A stretch of DNA of 64,000 nt. Source: Pandoraea apista (lineage in GTDB: Bacteria; Pseudomonadota; Gammaproteobacteria; Burkholderiales; Burkholderiaceae). The stretch spans positions 4,898,001 through 4,962,000 of the forward strand of contig NZ_CP013481.2 of assembly GCF_001465595.2 (NCBI RefSeq), in the 5' to 3' direction. The notes under the pieces were generated by a model. That model was not told the DNA's origin, did no database searches, and was given only the letters and a program-made list of their open reading frames with translations. The position numbers and the translations under genes were made by a program. Position 1 is the stretch's first letter; each line of letters opens with the position of its first letter. Below, in pieces: positions 24,932 through 34,818 of the stretch.

Positions 24932-26914
24932 CTATTCGTGCCCCAGCAGCCGCTGTTCGGCCACCACCAGCTTCTCGGGCAAGCCTCGCAGCACCACGAT
25001 GTCTTCCGCCATCAAACGCGTTTCAGACACCGGCTCGACGCCGCGAATGCCATGCCGGCGGATGGCCGTGACCGTCACCCCGAGCTTGTCGAGGCGAAGT
25101 TCGCCAAGGGTGCGTCCGACCGCGTCGGCATTCAGGGTCAGTGGCACCGATTGCAGCCGGACCTGCTCGCGCTCTCCGCCTTCGTCTTCGTCGTCGAGTC
25201 CGTGGAAATATCCCCGCAGGAGGCTGTAGCGCTCGTTACGCGCTTGCGCCACCCGGCGCAGCACGCGACGCATTGGCACGCCCATGAGAACCAGCGCGTG
25301 CGACGCCAGCATCAGACTCCCCTCCACGATCTCGGGCACCACTTCGGTCGCCCCGGCGGCGATCAGGTCGTCAATGTGCGTGTCGTCGACCGTGCGCACC
25401 ACGACCGGCAGCGTGGGCTCCAGCGCCTGCACTTGCGCGAGCACCTTCAGTGCGGCCGGGGTGCTGTCGTACGTCACCACGATACCGGCGGCGCGGTGAA
25501 TCCCGGCGGCAACGAGCGCCTCGCGCCGCGCGGCGTCGCCGAACACTACCGTCTCCCCGGAGCTGGCGGCTTCCATCACGCGATCCGGATCGAGGTCGAG
25601 CGCCACGTAACCAATGCCCTCCTGTTCGAGCATGCGCGCGAGGTTCTGGCCGCACCGGCCGTAACCGCAGATGATGACGTGCCCGGAGGTCTTGATGCTC
25701 TGCGTGGCGATCTTGGTCATCTGCAACGACTGCATCATCCATTCGTTGGCGACGAAACGCAGCGCGATGCGGTCGGCGTTGATAATGAGGAACGGCGCGC
25801 ACAGCATCGAAAGCAACATGCCCGCCAGCACCGCCTGCGACAGCGAGGGGTCGAGCAGGTGCCGGTCGATCACCAGATTGAGCAGCACGAAGCCGAACTC
25901 GCCGGCCTGAGCCAGACCCAACCCCGTACGTATCGCCGTGCCGGGCGGGCTGCCGAACACGCGCGCAAGGCCCGCGATCAGCGTGAACTTCACGACCAGC
26001 GGCCCTACGAAGAACAGCAGCACGAGCAGCGGCTGCTTCATCACAATGGCCGGATCGAGCAGCATGCCGGTCGTGATGAAGAAGAGACCGAGCAATACGT
26101 CGCGGAATGGCTTGATGTCGTCTTCCACCTGATGACGAAACGGCGTCTCCGCGATCAGCATGCCCGCGATGAACGCGCCCAGCGCCATCGACAGGCCAAG
26201 ATGTTCGGTGACGTAAGCGAGACCCAGCGTGAGCAGCAACAGGTTGAGCATGAACAGCTCTTGCGAGCGCCGTGCCGCCACGATGTGGAACCAGCGTCCC
26301 ACCAGTTTCTGACCGATCCACAACAACAGCGCCAGTGCGCCCGTGATCTTGAGCGCCGCCAGCGACAGGGCCAGCACCAGCGCTTTCGAATTGCCGCCAA
26401 GCGCGGAAATGACGATCAGCAACGGCACCACGGCCAGATCCTGGAACAGCAGCACGCCCATGATGTTGCGGCCGTGCTCCGTCTCCAGTTCCAGGCGCTC
26501 GGCCAGCATCTTGGTGACGATCGCCGTTGACGACATGGCAAGCGCACCGCCAAGGGCAACCGACGCCTGCCACGAGAACGACCAGAACAGATTGACCACG
26601 GCGCCCAGTCCAACCGCCACGAGCAATGTCCCCAATACCTGAGAAACGCCCAGCCCCAGCACCACGCGGCGCATACTCTTTAGCTTGGGCAGCGAAAACT
26701 CGATGCCAATGGAGAACATCAGGAAGACAACGCCGAACTCCGCGAGGTATTGCACGCGCTGCGAGTCGGAAGCCAGCCCCAGTGCGTGCGGGCCAATCAC
26801 GATACCCACGCTCAGATAGCCGAGCATGGGCGGCAAATGAAGCATGCGGAACAACACCACCCCGACGCAGGCAGCAAACAGCAAGACAAGAGTGAGTTCG
26901 AGCGGTGATGCCAT
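24932..26914 (-). CDS. CPA2 family monovalent cation:proton antiporter (KefB/YbaL-like) with RCK domain
   Basis: 660 residues. Residues ~1-385 form a Na+/H+-exchanger-type membrane domain with about 12 helices, including MSSTAIVTKML and the conserved LFFITTGMLLD and GEFGFVL segments. Residues ~410-525 are an RCK N (TrkA-N) domain with the nucleotide motif VIICGYGRCGQNLARML. Residues ~575-657 are a TrkA-C domain. It probably performs K+ (or Na+) efflux gated by a nucleotide. It is close to YbaL/KefC in layout; the glutathione gating of Kef proteins cannot be judged here. It is divergent from kdsD and followed by apt. Confidence 0.9.
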   Translation of the reverse strand: MASPLELTLVLLFAACVGVVLFRMLHLPPMLGYLSVGIVIGPHALGLASDSQRVQYLAEFGVVFLMFSIGIEFSLPKLKSMRRVVLGLGVSQVLGTLLVAVGLGAVVNLFWSFSWQASVALGGALAMSSTAIVTKMLAERLELETEHGRNIMGVLLFQDLAVVPLLIVISALGGNSKALVLALSLAALKITGALALLLWIGQKLVGRWFHIVAARRSQELFMLNLLLLTLGLAYVTEHLGLSMALGAFIAGMLIAETPFRHQVEDDIKPFRDVLLGLFFITTGMLLDPAIVMKQPLLVLLFFVGPLVVKFTLIAGLARVFGSPPGTAIRTGLGLAQAGEFGFVLLNLVIDRHLLDPSLSQAVLAGMLLSMLCAPFLIINADRIALRFVANEWMMQSLQMTKIATQSIKTSGHVIICGYGRCGQNLARMLEQEGIGYVALDLDPDRVMEAASSGETVVFGDAARREALVAAGIHRAAGIVVTYDSTPAALKVLAQVQALEPTLPVVVRTVDDTHIDDLIAAGATEVVPEIVEGSLMLASHALVLMGVPMRRVLRRVAQARNERYSLLRGYFHGLDDEDEGGEREQVRLQSVPLTLNADAVGRTLGELRLDKLGVTVTAIRRHGIRGVEPVSETRLMAEDIVVLRGLPEKLVVAEQRLLGHE

Positions 26915-27088
26915 CGGCTAAGGTGGGTTTCCTGAGTGAATCTGAATAGGCGCGATTCCGATGATGCAAGTGCCGTGCCAGATTACGTCGGTGAAGCGGC
27001 ATCCGAGGGAGGACCGGGCGGCGTCGGAAGACGATACTAACGCTGCGGGCCAAGCCTGGCGCGGCTGTCCTCGGCGCCGCATCCATTT

Positions 27089-27097
27089 TGATATACT
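27089..27097 (+). promoter_or_regulatory. Extended -10 promoter element directly before kdsD
   Basis: TG-A-TATACT (hexamer 27092-27097) ends six bases before ATG 27104. Transcription would begin at or within a base of the start codon, giving a leaderless kdsD message. No good -35 is visible. Confidence 0.55.
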
Positions 27098-27103
27098 CCG
27101 CGC

Positions 27104-28084
27104 ATGATAGCGAAAATCAATCCAGGCCGGGCACTCGAGGTCGCCCGGGAGGTGTTGCGCACGGAAGCCGACGCCATCGAACGCGTCTCCGCGCACCTCG
27201 ACGACAGCTTCTTCGAAGCGGTCTCGCTGCTGCTCGACTGCCGCGGGCGTGTGGTCGTCACCGGGATGGGCAAGTCCGGTCACATCGGCCGCAAACTGGC
27301 CGCCACCTTCGCCAGCACCGGCACCCCCGCATTCTTCGTTCACCCCGCCGAAGCCAGCCACGGCGACCTGGGCATGATCACGGCCGACGATGTCGTCGTT
27401 GCCCTGTCGAACTCCGGCGAAACGGGCGAACTCGTCAGCATTCTGCCGATGATAAAGCGCATTGGCGCGAAGCTCATCGCCATGACCGGCAACGCCAGTT
27501 CAAGCCTCGGTCGCCTGTCCAACGTGCACCTCGACGCACACGTCGACCGGGAAGCCTGCCCGCTTGGGCTCGCTCCCACCGCCAGCACCACGGCCGCCCT
27601 CGCCCTCGGCGACGCGCTGGCCGTCACGCTGCTCGACGCCCGTGGTTTCGGCGCAGAGGACTTCGCACGCTCGCATCCGGGCGGCGCGCTCGGCCGCCGT
27701 CTGCTTACGTTCGTGCGCGATGTCATGCGTACCGGTGAACGCATTCCGCGTGTGCGCTCCGATGCCAGCCTGTCCGACGCCCTGCTCGAAATGACGGCCA
27801 AGGGACTTGGCATGACGGCCATTGTCGATGCTGACGATCGCGTCGTGGGAATCTTTACCGACGGCGATCTGCGTAGATTGTTCAAACGTACCCTCGATTT
27901 CACCACGCTCACGCTGGCCGACGTCATGAAAGCCGGCCCGCGCACCATCGGTCCCGATCAACTCGCTGCCGAAGCGGCGGAGTTGATGGAGCGTTTCGGC
28001 ATCACGCAACTGCTCGTGACCGAGAACGACCGCCTCGTCGGTGCGCTGAACGTGCACGACCTGTTCGCCGCCAAGGTCGTGTGA
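27104..28084 (+). CDS. kdsD: Arabinose-5-phosphate isomerase (KpsF/GutQ family)
   Basis: 326 residues. It isomerises ribulose 5-phosphate to arabinose 5-phosphate, the first committed step toward KDO of lipopolysaccharide. Residues ~35-175 are an SIS domain (VVVTGMGKSGHIGRKLAATFASTGTP; SNSGETGEL), and two CBS domains follow (~205-325; VGIFTDGDLRRLF in the first). The start agrees with homologues. No ribosome site precedes it, consistent with a leaderless message. kdsC starts just after or within its end. Confidence 0.95.
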   Translation: MIAKINPGRALEVAREVLRTEADAIERVSAHLDDSFFEAVSLLLDCRGRVVVTGMGKSGHIGRKLAATFASTGTPAFFVHPAEASHGDLGMITADDVVVALSNSGETGELVSILPMIKRIGAKLIAMTGNASSSLGRLSNVHLDAHVDREACPLGLAPTASTTAALALGDALAVTLLDARGFGAEDFARSHPGGALGRRLLTFVRDVMRTGERIPRVRSDASLSDALLEMTAKGLGMTAIVDADDRVVGIFTDGDLRRLFKRTLDFTTLTLADVMKAGPRTIGPDQLAAEAAELMERFGITQLLVTENDRLVGALNVHDLFAAKVV

Positions 28085-28095
28085 GTCTCTTGCCC

Positions 28096-28668
28096 ATGAG
28101 TCAACCCAGCATCGCCCACCCCACGCCGACCGACGGATCCCACACGGCCGACGCAAGCGCGCGCGCCGCTCGCCTGCGTGTCATGATTTTCGACGTCGAC
28201 GGTGTGCTCACCGACGGCGGCCTGCGCTACGGCCCGACCGGCGAAGTCATCAAGACATTCGATTCGCTCGACGGCCACGGCCTGAAGCTGCTCGCCGAAG
28301 CGGGCATCGTTACCGCCATCATTACCGGCCGCCAGTCCGAGATCGTCGCCAGGCGCGCGACGGACCTTCGTGTCGCCCATGTCTATCAGGGCGTGCACGA
28401 CAAGCGCGCCGCGTTCGAGGACCTGTGCGCCAAGGTATCGGCAACGGCCGACGTATGCGGCCACGTGGGCGACGACTGGCCCGATCTGCCGGTACTCACC
28501 CGCGTCGGCTTTGCCGCCTGTCCGGCCAATGCGCACGCCGAAGTGAAGGCGCGCTGCCATTGGGTTGCCGGTACGCGTGGTGGCGAAGGTGCGGTGCGAG
28601 AACTGTGCGACTTCATCCTGCGCGCTCAGGGCCGTTACGACGCCCTGCTCGCCGAAGCCCTGGCCTGA
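28096..28668 (+). CDS. kdsC: 3-deoxy-D-manno-octulosonate 8-phosphate phosphatase
   Basis: 190 residues from ATG 28096; a GTG at 28081 overlapping the kdsD stop is possible. HAD-superfamily phosphatase (type C0) that removes phosphate from KDO-8-P. MIFDVDGVLTDGGLRY holds the nucleophile Asp and partner Asp, TGRQSEIVARRATDL follows, and HVGDDWPDLPVL is the metal-binding motif. The N-terminal ~30 residues are variable. It belongs to the run kdsD-kdsC-lptC-lptA-lptB. Confidence 0.95.
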   Translation: MSQPSIAHPTPTDGSHTADASARAARLRVMIFDVDGVLTDGGLRYGPTGEVIKTFDSLDGHGLKLLAEAGIVTAIITGRQSEIVARRATDLRVAHVYQGVHDKRAAFEDLCAKVSATADVCGHVGDDWPDLPVLTRVGFAACPANAHAEVKARCHWVAGTRGGEGAVRELCDFILRAQGRYDALLAEALA

Positions 28669-28692
28669 CGCACAGAGGAACGCCGATCACTC

Positions 28693-29352
28693 ATGGCCAA
28701 TCAACGCGTCTCGCCTGCCTCCCTGATCGCCATCGTGGTGCTGGCCAGCCTGGCTGCCGGCACGTACTGGCTCGTGCAACGCACGCTGCCGTCCGACGCC
28801 GATCGCGCGCCGTACGTGAAGCAGCACATTCCCGATTACTACGCCGACAACATGTCCATCTCCACGCTGTCGGCAAGCGGGCTCACGCAATACCGGATCA
28901 ATGCGGTCCACATGACGCATTTTGAAGACGACCAGACAACGGCGCTGAAAATGCCCGCCGTGCGCGCGTTCACGCCGGATCAGCCGGAAGTGACAGCCAC
29001 GAGCAAGCGCGGCACGCTCAACGCCGACATGTCCGTCGTCGATATGTACGACGATGCCGTGGTGGTTCGTCAGGCCGGCCCGCGCGATCCGGAAATGCGC
29101 GCGCTGTCGGAGCATTTCCAGGTCCTCGTGAACGAGGACATTGTGCGTACGGAACTGCCGGTCCAGCTCTACCGAGGGTCGTCGGTGATGTACGGCGACG
29201 GCATGATTTTCAATAACATCTCGCGCGCCGTACAATTGCTCGGCAATGTTCACGGCACGATCCAGCCGGCGGAACTGGGCGGCAACCGCCCGGCACCGGC
29301 CACCACGCCAAGCGCGCCACCCCAGACCAAACAGGGCCCCAAGACCCCATGA
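28693..29352 (+). CDS. lptC: LPS export ABC transporter periplasmic protein LptC
   Basis: 219 residues. One N-terminal membrane helix (SLIAIVVLASLAAGTYWLV) anchors a periplasmic beta-jellyroll that receives LPS from LptB2FG and hands it to LptA. YADNMSISTLSASGLTQYRINA and ATSKRGTLNADMSVVDMY are typical LptC segments. The last ~25 residues are Pro/Ala/Thr-rich. The stop overlaps the lptA start by four bases. Confidence 0.93.
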   Translation: MANQRVSPASLIAIVVLASLAAGTYWLVQRTLPSDADRAPYVKQHIPDYYADNMSISTLSASGLTQYRINAVHMTHFEDDQTTALKMPAVRAFTPDQPEVTATSKRGTLNADMSVVDMYDDAVVVRQAGPRDPEMRALSEHFQVLVNEDIVRTELPVQLYRGSSVMYGDGMIFNNISRAVQLLGNVHGTIQPAELGGNRPAPATTPSAPPQTKQGPKTP

Positions 29353-30050
29353 CCGATCGCCGCAACCTGCGACCCGTTTTCCTGTCGATGCGCGCACTGC
29401 GCGTCCTGGCCACCGCCTTCGCCATGCTCGGCGCACTCGTATCGCCGCTCGCCCATGCCGAGCGCGCCGACCGCGACAAGCCGCTCAATATCGAGTCGGA
29501 CCACATGAGCTACGACGACCTCAAACAGGTCAACATCTTCACCGGTAACGTGACGATGACCAAGGGGACGATTATCCTCAAGGCCGACCGCGTCGAAGTG
29601 ACTCAGGACCCCGAGGGCTATCAGTACGCTACGGCGTACTACAAGCCGGGCGGCCCGCTCGCCTATATGCGTCAGAAGCGCGACGGCCTCGACGAGTACA
29701 TCGATGGCTGGGGCCAGACGATTTACTACAACGGCAAGACCGAAGTCGCCACGCTCACCACGCAAGCCACGCTCAAGCGCCTGGCCGGTGGCACGAAGGT
29801 GCTCGACGAGATCCACGGCAGCGTGATTACGTACGATACGTATAACGAGGTCTATACCGCGAACAGCGGCGCCGATCAGGTCAACGCCAACAATCCGAAC
29901 GGCCGCGTGCGCGCCACGCTCGCCCCGCGCAATGCAACGGGCGCGAATCAAGCGCAGCCCGGCGGCGCGAGCAAGCCGGGCGCAGCCGCCCCCAAGGGCG
30001 ATCTGCCGCCGCTGTCTCCCTCAAAAAGCATTGGGAATCCGCGTGAGTAA
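29349..30050 (+). CDS. lptA: LPS transport periplasmic protein LptA
   Basis: 233 residues with a signal peptide ending near [11 protein letters not shown] (~residue 37). It forms the periplasmic bridge carrying LPS from LptC to LptD. The OstA-like jellyroll (residues ~45-175) starts with [24 protein letters not shown] low-complexity Ala/Pro/Gly tail of ~45 residues follows and is common in Burkholderiales LptA. It overlaps lptB by eight bases. Confidence 0.93.
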   Translation: MTDRRNLRPVFLSMRALRVLATAFAMLGALVSPLAHAERADRDKPLNIESDHMSYDDLKQVNIFTGNVTMTKGTIILKADRVEVTQDPEGYQYATAYYKPGGPLAYMRQKRDGLDEYIDGWGQTIYYNGKTEVATLTTQATLKRLAGGTKVLDEIHGSVITYDTYNEVYTANSGADQVNANNPNGRVRATLAPRNATGANQAQPGGASKPGAAAPKGDLPPLSPSKSIGNPRE

Positions 30051-30846
30051 TTCTGCCAACAGCAACGCTTCGACCATCAATCCTGGCCTCGGGCCGGCGG
30101 GCAAGCCGAGCGCGCTCGTGGTGCGCTCGCTCAAAAAGCAATACGGCGCCCGTACCGTCGTCAAAGATGTTTCGCTGGATGTGAAAAGCGGCGAAGTCGT
30201 GGGCCTGCTCGGCCCGAATGGTGCCGGAAAAACCACGTCGTTCTACATGATCGTGGGGCTCGTACCAGCCGACGACGGCGAGATTCAGCTTGACGGCAAT
30301 CTGATCAGCGAACTGCCGATTCACGAGCGCGCCCGCATGGGGGTCTCGTATCTGCCGCAGGAAGCGTCGGTCTTTCGTAAGCTCACGGTGGAAGACAACA
30401 TTCGCGCCGTGCTCGAATTGCAGCTCGATGCGCAGGGAAAACCCCTCAAGCGCGACGAAATCGACCGCCGCATCGAAGCGCTGCTCGACGAGTTGCAGGT
30501 GAGCCATCTGCGCGAGAATCCGGCAATGTCGCTCTCTGGCGGCGAGCGCCGCCGCGTGGAAATCGCCCGTGCACTGGCCACGCAGCCGCGCTTTATTTTG
30601 CTCGACGAACCGTTTGCGGGCGTTGATCCGATCGCCGTGCTGGAAATTCAGCGCATCGTGCGCTTCCTGAAAGACCGTGGCATCGGTGTCCTGATTACCG
30701 ACCACAACGTGCGCGAGACGCTGGGTATCTGCGATCACGCCTACATCATCAGCGAAGGCTCTGTGCTCGCCGCCGGCACGCCTGACCAGATCGTGGCCGA
30801 CGAAAGCGTCCGCCGCGTGTATCTGGGCGAAAATTTCCGGATGTAA
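30043..30846 (+). CDS. lptB: LPS export ABC transporter ATP-binding protein
   Basis: 267 residues from GTG 30043, inside the last codons of lptA; no ATG is suitable. It is the ATPase of LptB2FG, which extracts LPS from the inner membrane. Walker A is GPNGAGKTT (~66-74), the signature [15 protein letters not shown], Walker [14 protein letters not shown] and the H-loop [30 protein letters not shown] is a clear LptB hallmark. It is followed by rpoN, as in most proteobacteria. Confidence 0.96.
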   Translation: MSNSANSNASTINPGLGPAGKPSALVVRSLKKQYGARTVVKDVSLDVKSGEVVGLLGPNGAGKTTSFYMIVGLVPADDGEIQLDGNLISELPIHERARMGVSYLPQEASVFRKLTVEDNIRAVLELQLDAQGKPLKRDEIDRRIEALLDELQVSHLRENPAMSLSGGERRRVEIARALATQPRFILLDEPFAGVDPIAVLEIQRIVRFLKDRGIGVLITDHNVRETLGICDHAYIISEGSVLAAGTPDQIVADESVRRVYLGENFRM

Positions 30847-30918
30847 AGCTAATTTTTCGCATGTAAACCCTGCCTCCGATAGGGCGCAGGGCCGGTTCCG
30901 CTGGCGTGACAAAGCCTC

Positions 30919-30924
30919 TACAAT
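30919..30924 (+). promoter_or_regulatory. Candidate -10 element of rpoN
   Basis: TACAAT lies 16 bases before ATG 30941; the -35 region (TTCCGC at 30896-30901, spacer 17) is weak. rpoN may therefore have its own promoter besides read-through from lptB. Confidence 0.35.
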
Positions 30925-30940
30925 AAAGGCGAGACACGCT

Positions 30941-32428
30941 ATGAAACCGACTCTTCAACTCCGCACCTCGCAGCACCTGACCCTCACGCCGCAGTTGCAG
31001 CAATCGATCCGGTTGTTGCAACTGTCTACGCTCGAACTTCAGCAGGAAGTCGAGCACGCCCTCACCCAGAACCCGATGCTCGAACGCGAGGACGATTGGC
31101 TCGCGGGCTCGGTACGTGTGGGCACGGACGGGTCGCTGCGCAACGAGCGGGCAACGTCGGTCAGCAGCACGAACGACGGCGCCGAGTCCGCCAACGGCCG
31201 TGACGAAGCCCGCGAACTCGACGGCGAGACCCGGTTCGACGACAACTCGCAAGACAATGGCGGCGACTGGAGCCTGAACGACTTCGCCCGCTCCGGCAGC
31301 ACCTCGGACGACGACGACAACGCGCGTCCGCAGCTGCACGTCGACCATCCCAACCTTCGCGAACACCTGCTGGCGCAGTTGCGCCTGACCAAGGCCGGTC
31401 CGCGCGACCGTGCGCTGGTGGCGTTCCTGATCGAATCGCTCGACGAAGACGGCTATCTCGGCACCACGCTCGAAGAAATCGAGGCAGAAATGCCCGAAGA
31501 ACTGGCGCTGGAGACCGAGGAAATCAACGCCGCGCTCGCGCTGCTGCAAAGCTTCGACCCGGCGGGTGTGGGCGCCCGCAGCCCGGCCGAATGCCTTCGC
31601 CTGCAACTCCAGCGCCTGCCTGCGAGCAGCGTTCGCACGCTCTCGCTGCGCATCGTGAGCGATCACCTGGAACTGCTCGCCGCACGCGATTACACCCGTC
31701 TGCGCCGCGTGCTGGGGGCGAGCGAAGACGGCTTGCGTGCCGCCCATCAACTGATTCGTTCGCTCGATCCGTTCCCCGGTGCCGCGTATGGCACGCCGCA
31801 GGCCGATTACGTCGTGCCCGATGTGCTCGTGCGCAGACAGGGCAGCGGCTGGACCGCCGAGCTCAATCCCGACGTCATGCCGCGCCTGCGCATCAACGAG
31901 ATGTACGCGCGCATTCTGCGCAATAACCGCAACGACCCGGGTACCGGCAACTTGCAACAACAACTTCAGGAAGCCCGCTGGCTGATCAAAAACATCCAGC
32001 AGCGCTTCGATACGATCCTGCGCGTGGCGCAAGCGATCGTCGAGCGTCAAAAGAACTTCTTCACGCATGGCGAAATCGGCATGCGGCCCTTGGTTTTACG
32101 CGAGATTGCTGATACGCTGGGTTTACACGAATCCACGATTTCACGCGTGACCACCAGTAAGTACATGCTCACTCCATTTGGAACGTTTGAGCTGAAGTAC
32201 TTCTTTGGTTCACATGTGGCAACGGAAGCCGGGGGCGCAGCGTCATCGACCGCCATCCGCGCACTCATCAAGCAACTCATAGGAGCAGAAGACCCGCAGA
32301 GCCCCCTTTCCGACAGCCGTATCGCGGAACTGCTGGCAGAGCAAGGGTTCGTGGTGGCGCGGCGCACCGTCGCGAAATACCGCGAGGCCATGCGAATTCC
32401 GGCAGTGAACTTGCGCAAATCTTTGTAG
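30941..32428 (+). CDS. rpoN: RNA polymerase sigma-54 factor
   Basis: 495 residues, normal. Region I (residues 1-50) is Gln/Leu-rich ([20 protein letters not shown]). An acidic variable region II spans ~60-135, then the core-binding domain, the helix-turn-helix ([19 protein letters not shown]) and the RpoN box [10 protein letters not shown] near residue 475. It directs transcription from -24/-12 promoters with enhancer-binding proteins. It precedes hpf and ptsN, the usual rpoN neighbourhood. Confidence 0.97.
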   Translation: MKPTLQLRTSQHLTLTPQLQQSIRLLQLSTLELQQEVEHALTQNPMLEREDDWLAGSVRVGTDGSLRNERATSVSSTNDGAESANGRDEARELDGETRFDDNSQDNGGDWSLNDFARSGSTSDDDDNARPQLHVDHPNLREHLLAQLRLTKAGPRDRALVAFLIESLDEDGYLGTTLEEIEAEMPEELALETEEINAALALLQSFDPAGVGARSPAECLRLQLQRLPASSVRTLSLRIVSDHLELLAARDYTRLRRVLGASEDGLRAAHQLIRSLDPFPGAAYGTPQADYVVPDVLVRRQGSGWTAELNPDVMPRLRINEMYARILRNNRNDPGTGNLQQQLQEARWLIKNIQQRFDTILRVAQAIVERQKNFFTHGEIGMRPLVLREIADTLGLHESTISRVTTSKYMLTPFGTFELKYFFGSHVATEAGGAASSTAIRALIKQLIGAEDPQSPLSDSRIAELLAEQGFVVARRTVAKYREAMRIPAVNLRKSL

Positions 32429-32570
32429 GACAGTCCTGGTGCGCCATGTTGGCTCGCTGGGGCATAACGCCGCAGTGCGACATTGCGTCACGTCAATGGC
32501 TCGCACTCCCGCTAGCCAGCGTCGTTCATGACGCGGCCTGCACTTCGGCATTTCAGCAAGGAGAGCAGCT

Positions 32571-32924
32571 ATGAATCTGAAGATCAGTGGACATCACCTC
32601 GAACTCACGCCGTCACTGCGCGAATTTGTCGTCAACAAGCTCGAGCGCGTGTTGAGGCATTTCGACCAGCTTATCGGTGCCGAGGTGATCCTATCTGTCG
32701 ACAAGACCAAGGAGAAGGCCGGACGCCAGATTGCTAGCGTCACCGTGTATCTCAAGGGCAAGGAAATTTTCGTCGAGAAGTGTGACGAGAATATGTATGC
32801 CGCCATCGACAAGCTGATCGACATGCTCGACCGCAAGGTAATGCAATACAAGGACAAGGTTCAGGATCACGGGCGCGAAGCCCTCAAGCACCAGCAACCT
32901 CCCGAGGCGGAACCGCTGCAATGA
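32571..32924 (+). CDS. hpf: Ribosome hibernation-promoting factor, short form
   Basis: 117 residues, the short HPF/RaiA class. It binds the 30S decoding region and helps form inactive 100S ribosomes in stationary phase. [20 protein letters not shown] at the N terminus, [11 protein letters not shown] and [21 protein letters not shown] are characteristic. The ribosome site aaggaga stands nine bases before the ATG. The 142-base gap from rpoN leaves room for a separate promoter. Confidence 0.94.
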   Translation: MNLKISGHHLELTPSLREFVVNKLERVLRHFDQLIGAEVILSVDKTKEKAGRQIASVTVYLKGKEIFVEKCDENMYAAIDKLIDMLDRKVMQYKDKVQDHGREALKHQQPPEAEPLQ

Positions 32925-33027
32925 GTCTGTCCGGGCGTGGTAGTCGCATCGACTGACAGCCACGTGAATTCGCACGGAACCACCCGAGCGCACACACGTC
33001 TGCCATAAGTCTGGCATCACCCACCGC

Positions 33028-33050
33028 GGGGCCGTTGAACGGCCCCTTTT
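33028..33050 (+). terminator. Terminator downstream of hpf
   Basis: A GC-only stem ggggccg / cggcccc (within 33028-33046) with loop ttgaa is followed by TTTT. Confidence 0.8.
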
Positions 33051-33102
33051 GTATGGTTCCGCCCAGTTCCGTGGATTGCCGCGGGCACCACGGCGGGTGG
33101 TC

Positions 33103-33108
33103 TATAAT
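33103..33108 (+). promoter_or_regulatory. -10 element of ptsN
   Basis: A perfect TATAAT stands 52 bases before the ptsN ATG. No -35 is found at ideal distance; TTGCCG (33076-33081) is 21 bases upstream. Confidence 0.5.
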
Positions 33109-33130
33109 GCGAGGTCAATCGGGGGTTGGA

Positions 33131-33150
33131 GGGCGACTAAGCGTTCGCCC
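33131..33150 (+). promoter_or_regulatory. Hairpin in the ptsN leader
   Basis: A 6-bp stem (33131-33136 with 33145-33150, loop of 8) lies ten bases before ATG 33161 and overlaps the only GGAGG of the leader (33128-33132). It may influence translation. Confidence 0.4.
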
Positions 33151-33160
33151 GCATTACAAG

Positions 33161-33616
33161 ATGAACCGTTTAGTCAAACTCTTACCTGCGTCCAACATCC
33201 TGCTTGGACTGTCTGTCACCAGCAAGAAGCGCGTCTTCGAGCAAGCCGGGCTTCTTTTCGAGAACAATGCCGGCCTGTCGCGCGCGCTTGTGACCGACAA
33301 TCTGTTCGCACGCGAGCGTCTGGGCTCGACCGGACTGGGTGAAGGCGTGGCCATTCCGCATGGCCGTATCAAGGGCCTGAAGCATCCGATGGCAGCCTTC
33401 GTGCGTCTCGATGACCCCATTCCCTTCGAAGCACCCGACAGTCAGCCGGTGTCCCTGCTGTTCTTTCTGCTCGTACCGGAGCAGGCAACGCAGCAACATC
33501 TCGAGATTCTCTCCGAAATTGCCCAGTTGCTCTCCGATCGCACGATGCGGGAGACCTTGACCCATGCGCCGAGTGCCGACGAGATTCACGCCGCACTCGC
33601 CAACTGGCAGCCCTGA
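33161..33616 (+). CDS. ptsN: PTS IIA-like nitrogen regulatory protein
   Basis: 151 residues from ATG 33161, matching homologue starts. It is the terminal phosphoacceptor of the nitrogen-related PTS and regulates potassium and nitrogen-linked functions by protein contact. The phosphorylated His67 lies in GVAIPHGRIKG. SVTSKKRVFEQAG and EQATQQHLEILSEIAQLLSD are typical. ptsN-hprK (33161-34659) form one operon; the partner genes ptsP/ptsI and ptsH are not in the window. Confidence 0.95.
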   Translation: MNRLVKLLPASNILLGLSVTSKKRVFEQAGLLFENNAGLSRALVTDNLFARERLGSTGLGEGVAIPHGRIKGLKHPMAAFVRLDDPIPFEAPDSQPVSLLFFLLVPEQATQQHLEILSEIAQLLSDRTMRETLTHAPSADEIHAALANWQP

Positions 33617-33693
33617 GCCGGCGCTTGCGCCGGTATCCGCCGCGAAAATCTGAAAATTCGTAGCTCCCACACCCAACCGAACGAGGCGACGCG

Positions 33694-34659
33694 GTGGAAC
33701 TGACCGGCATCAACGCGCAAAGCATTTTCGACGACAACGCCGCCACGCTGCGGTTGTCGTGGCTGACCGGCCATGAGGGATGGGAGCGAGGTTTCACGCC
33801 CGAGAGCGTGGCGACCGCCACCTCCAGCGCCGACCTCGTGGGTCACCTGAACCTCATCCACCCGAACCGGATTCAGGTGCTTGGCGAGGCCGAACTGCGT
33901 TACTACCAGCGCCTGACGGATGAAAACCGCAAGCGTCATATGGGCGAAGTGATCGCGCTTGAGCCCCCCTTCCTCGTGGTGGCCGACGGCCTGGAAGCGC
34001 CGCCCGATCTGGTACTGCGCTGTACCCGCTCGTCCACACCGCTGTTCACCACGCCGATGTCGACGGCCGCAGTCATCGACAGCCTGCGCCTGTACATTTC
34101 GCGTGTGTTCGCCCCGCGATGCACGATGCACGGCGTGTTTCTCGACATTTTGGGCATGGGCGTGCTGCTCACCGGCGATTCCGGCCTCGGCAAGAGCGAA
34201 CTCGGCCTGGAACTGATCAGCCGGGGTCACGGGCTGGTCGCGGACGACGCCGTCGATTTCGTGCGCCTCGGACCGGATTTCGTCGAAGGCCGTTGCCCGC
34301 CGCTGCTGCAAAACCTGCTGGAAGTGCGCGGCCTGGGCCTGCTCGACATCAAGACGATCTTCGGTGAGACGGCCGTACGCCGGAAGATGAAGCTCAAACT
34401 CATCGTTCAGTTGGTGCGCCGCCCCGACGGCGAATTCCAGCGCCTGCCGCTCGAAGCGCAGACGGTGGATGTTCTTGGCCTGCCCATCAACAAGGTCATC
34501 CTGCAAGTGGCTGCCGGCCGAAACCTCGCCGTGCTCGTCGAAGCCGCCGTGCGCAATACGATCCTGCAACTGCGCGGCATCGATACCCTCAAGGACTTCA
34601 TGGAACGCCAGCGGCAGGCCATGCAGGACCCGGACGGCATGCAGGGCAAGCTGCTCTGA
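33694..34659 (+). CDS. hprK: HPr kinase/phosphorylase
   Basis: 321 residues from GTG 33694, preceded by gaggcgac at suitable distance. It phosphorylates and dephosphorylates HPr on serine. The N-terminal regulatory domain spans ~1-130, and the kinase domain has P-loop GDSGLGKSE (161-169), [12 protein letters not shown] with the catalytic Asp pair, and the signature [17 protein letters not shown]. In beta-proteobacteria it sits between ptsN and rapZ and belongs to a truncated regulatory PTS rather than sugar uptake. Confidence 0.95.
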   Translation: MELTGINAQSIFDDNAATLRLSWLTGHEGWERGFTPESVATATSSADLVGHLNLIHPNRIQVLGEAELRYYQRLTDENRKRHMGEVIALEPPFLVVADGLEAPPDLVLRCTRSSTPLFTTPMSTAAVIDSLRLYISRVFAPRCTMHGVFLDILGMGVLLTGDSGLGKSELGLELISRGHGLVADDAVDFVRLGPDFVEGRCPPLLQNLLEVRGLGLLDIKTIFGETAVRRKMKLKLIVQLVRRPDGEFQRLPLEAQTVDVLGLPINKVILQVAAGRNLAVLVEAAVRNTILQLRGIDTLKDFMERQRQAMQDPDGMQGKLL

Positions 34660-34731
34660 CTCCCCTAAGGGCGGCGCCATCCGTCGCCCAACGTGCCGGG
34701 GTTTACCGCAATTTCCGATTTTTTCTGTCAA

Positions 34732-34755
34732 CGCCGCGCGATTGCGGCGCGTTTT
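34732..34755 (+). terminator. Terminator downstream of hprK
   Basis: Stem cgccgc / gcggcg (34732-34737 with 34744-34749) is followed by cgTTTT. It separates hprK from the PsiF-like gene. Confidence 0.6.
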
Positions 34756-34818
34756 CTTTCATGTTGTAATCGCGACGCGGCCCCTTCCCGTGCGTGTCGA
34801 CCTTATGGAGAGACGATC

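Noticed and set aside
32431..32448. Sigma-54 promoter upstream of hpf
   Set aside because: A TGG...TTGG pattern is present, but the spacing between the GG and GC/GG elements is one base too long and the -12 element is poor.
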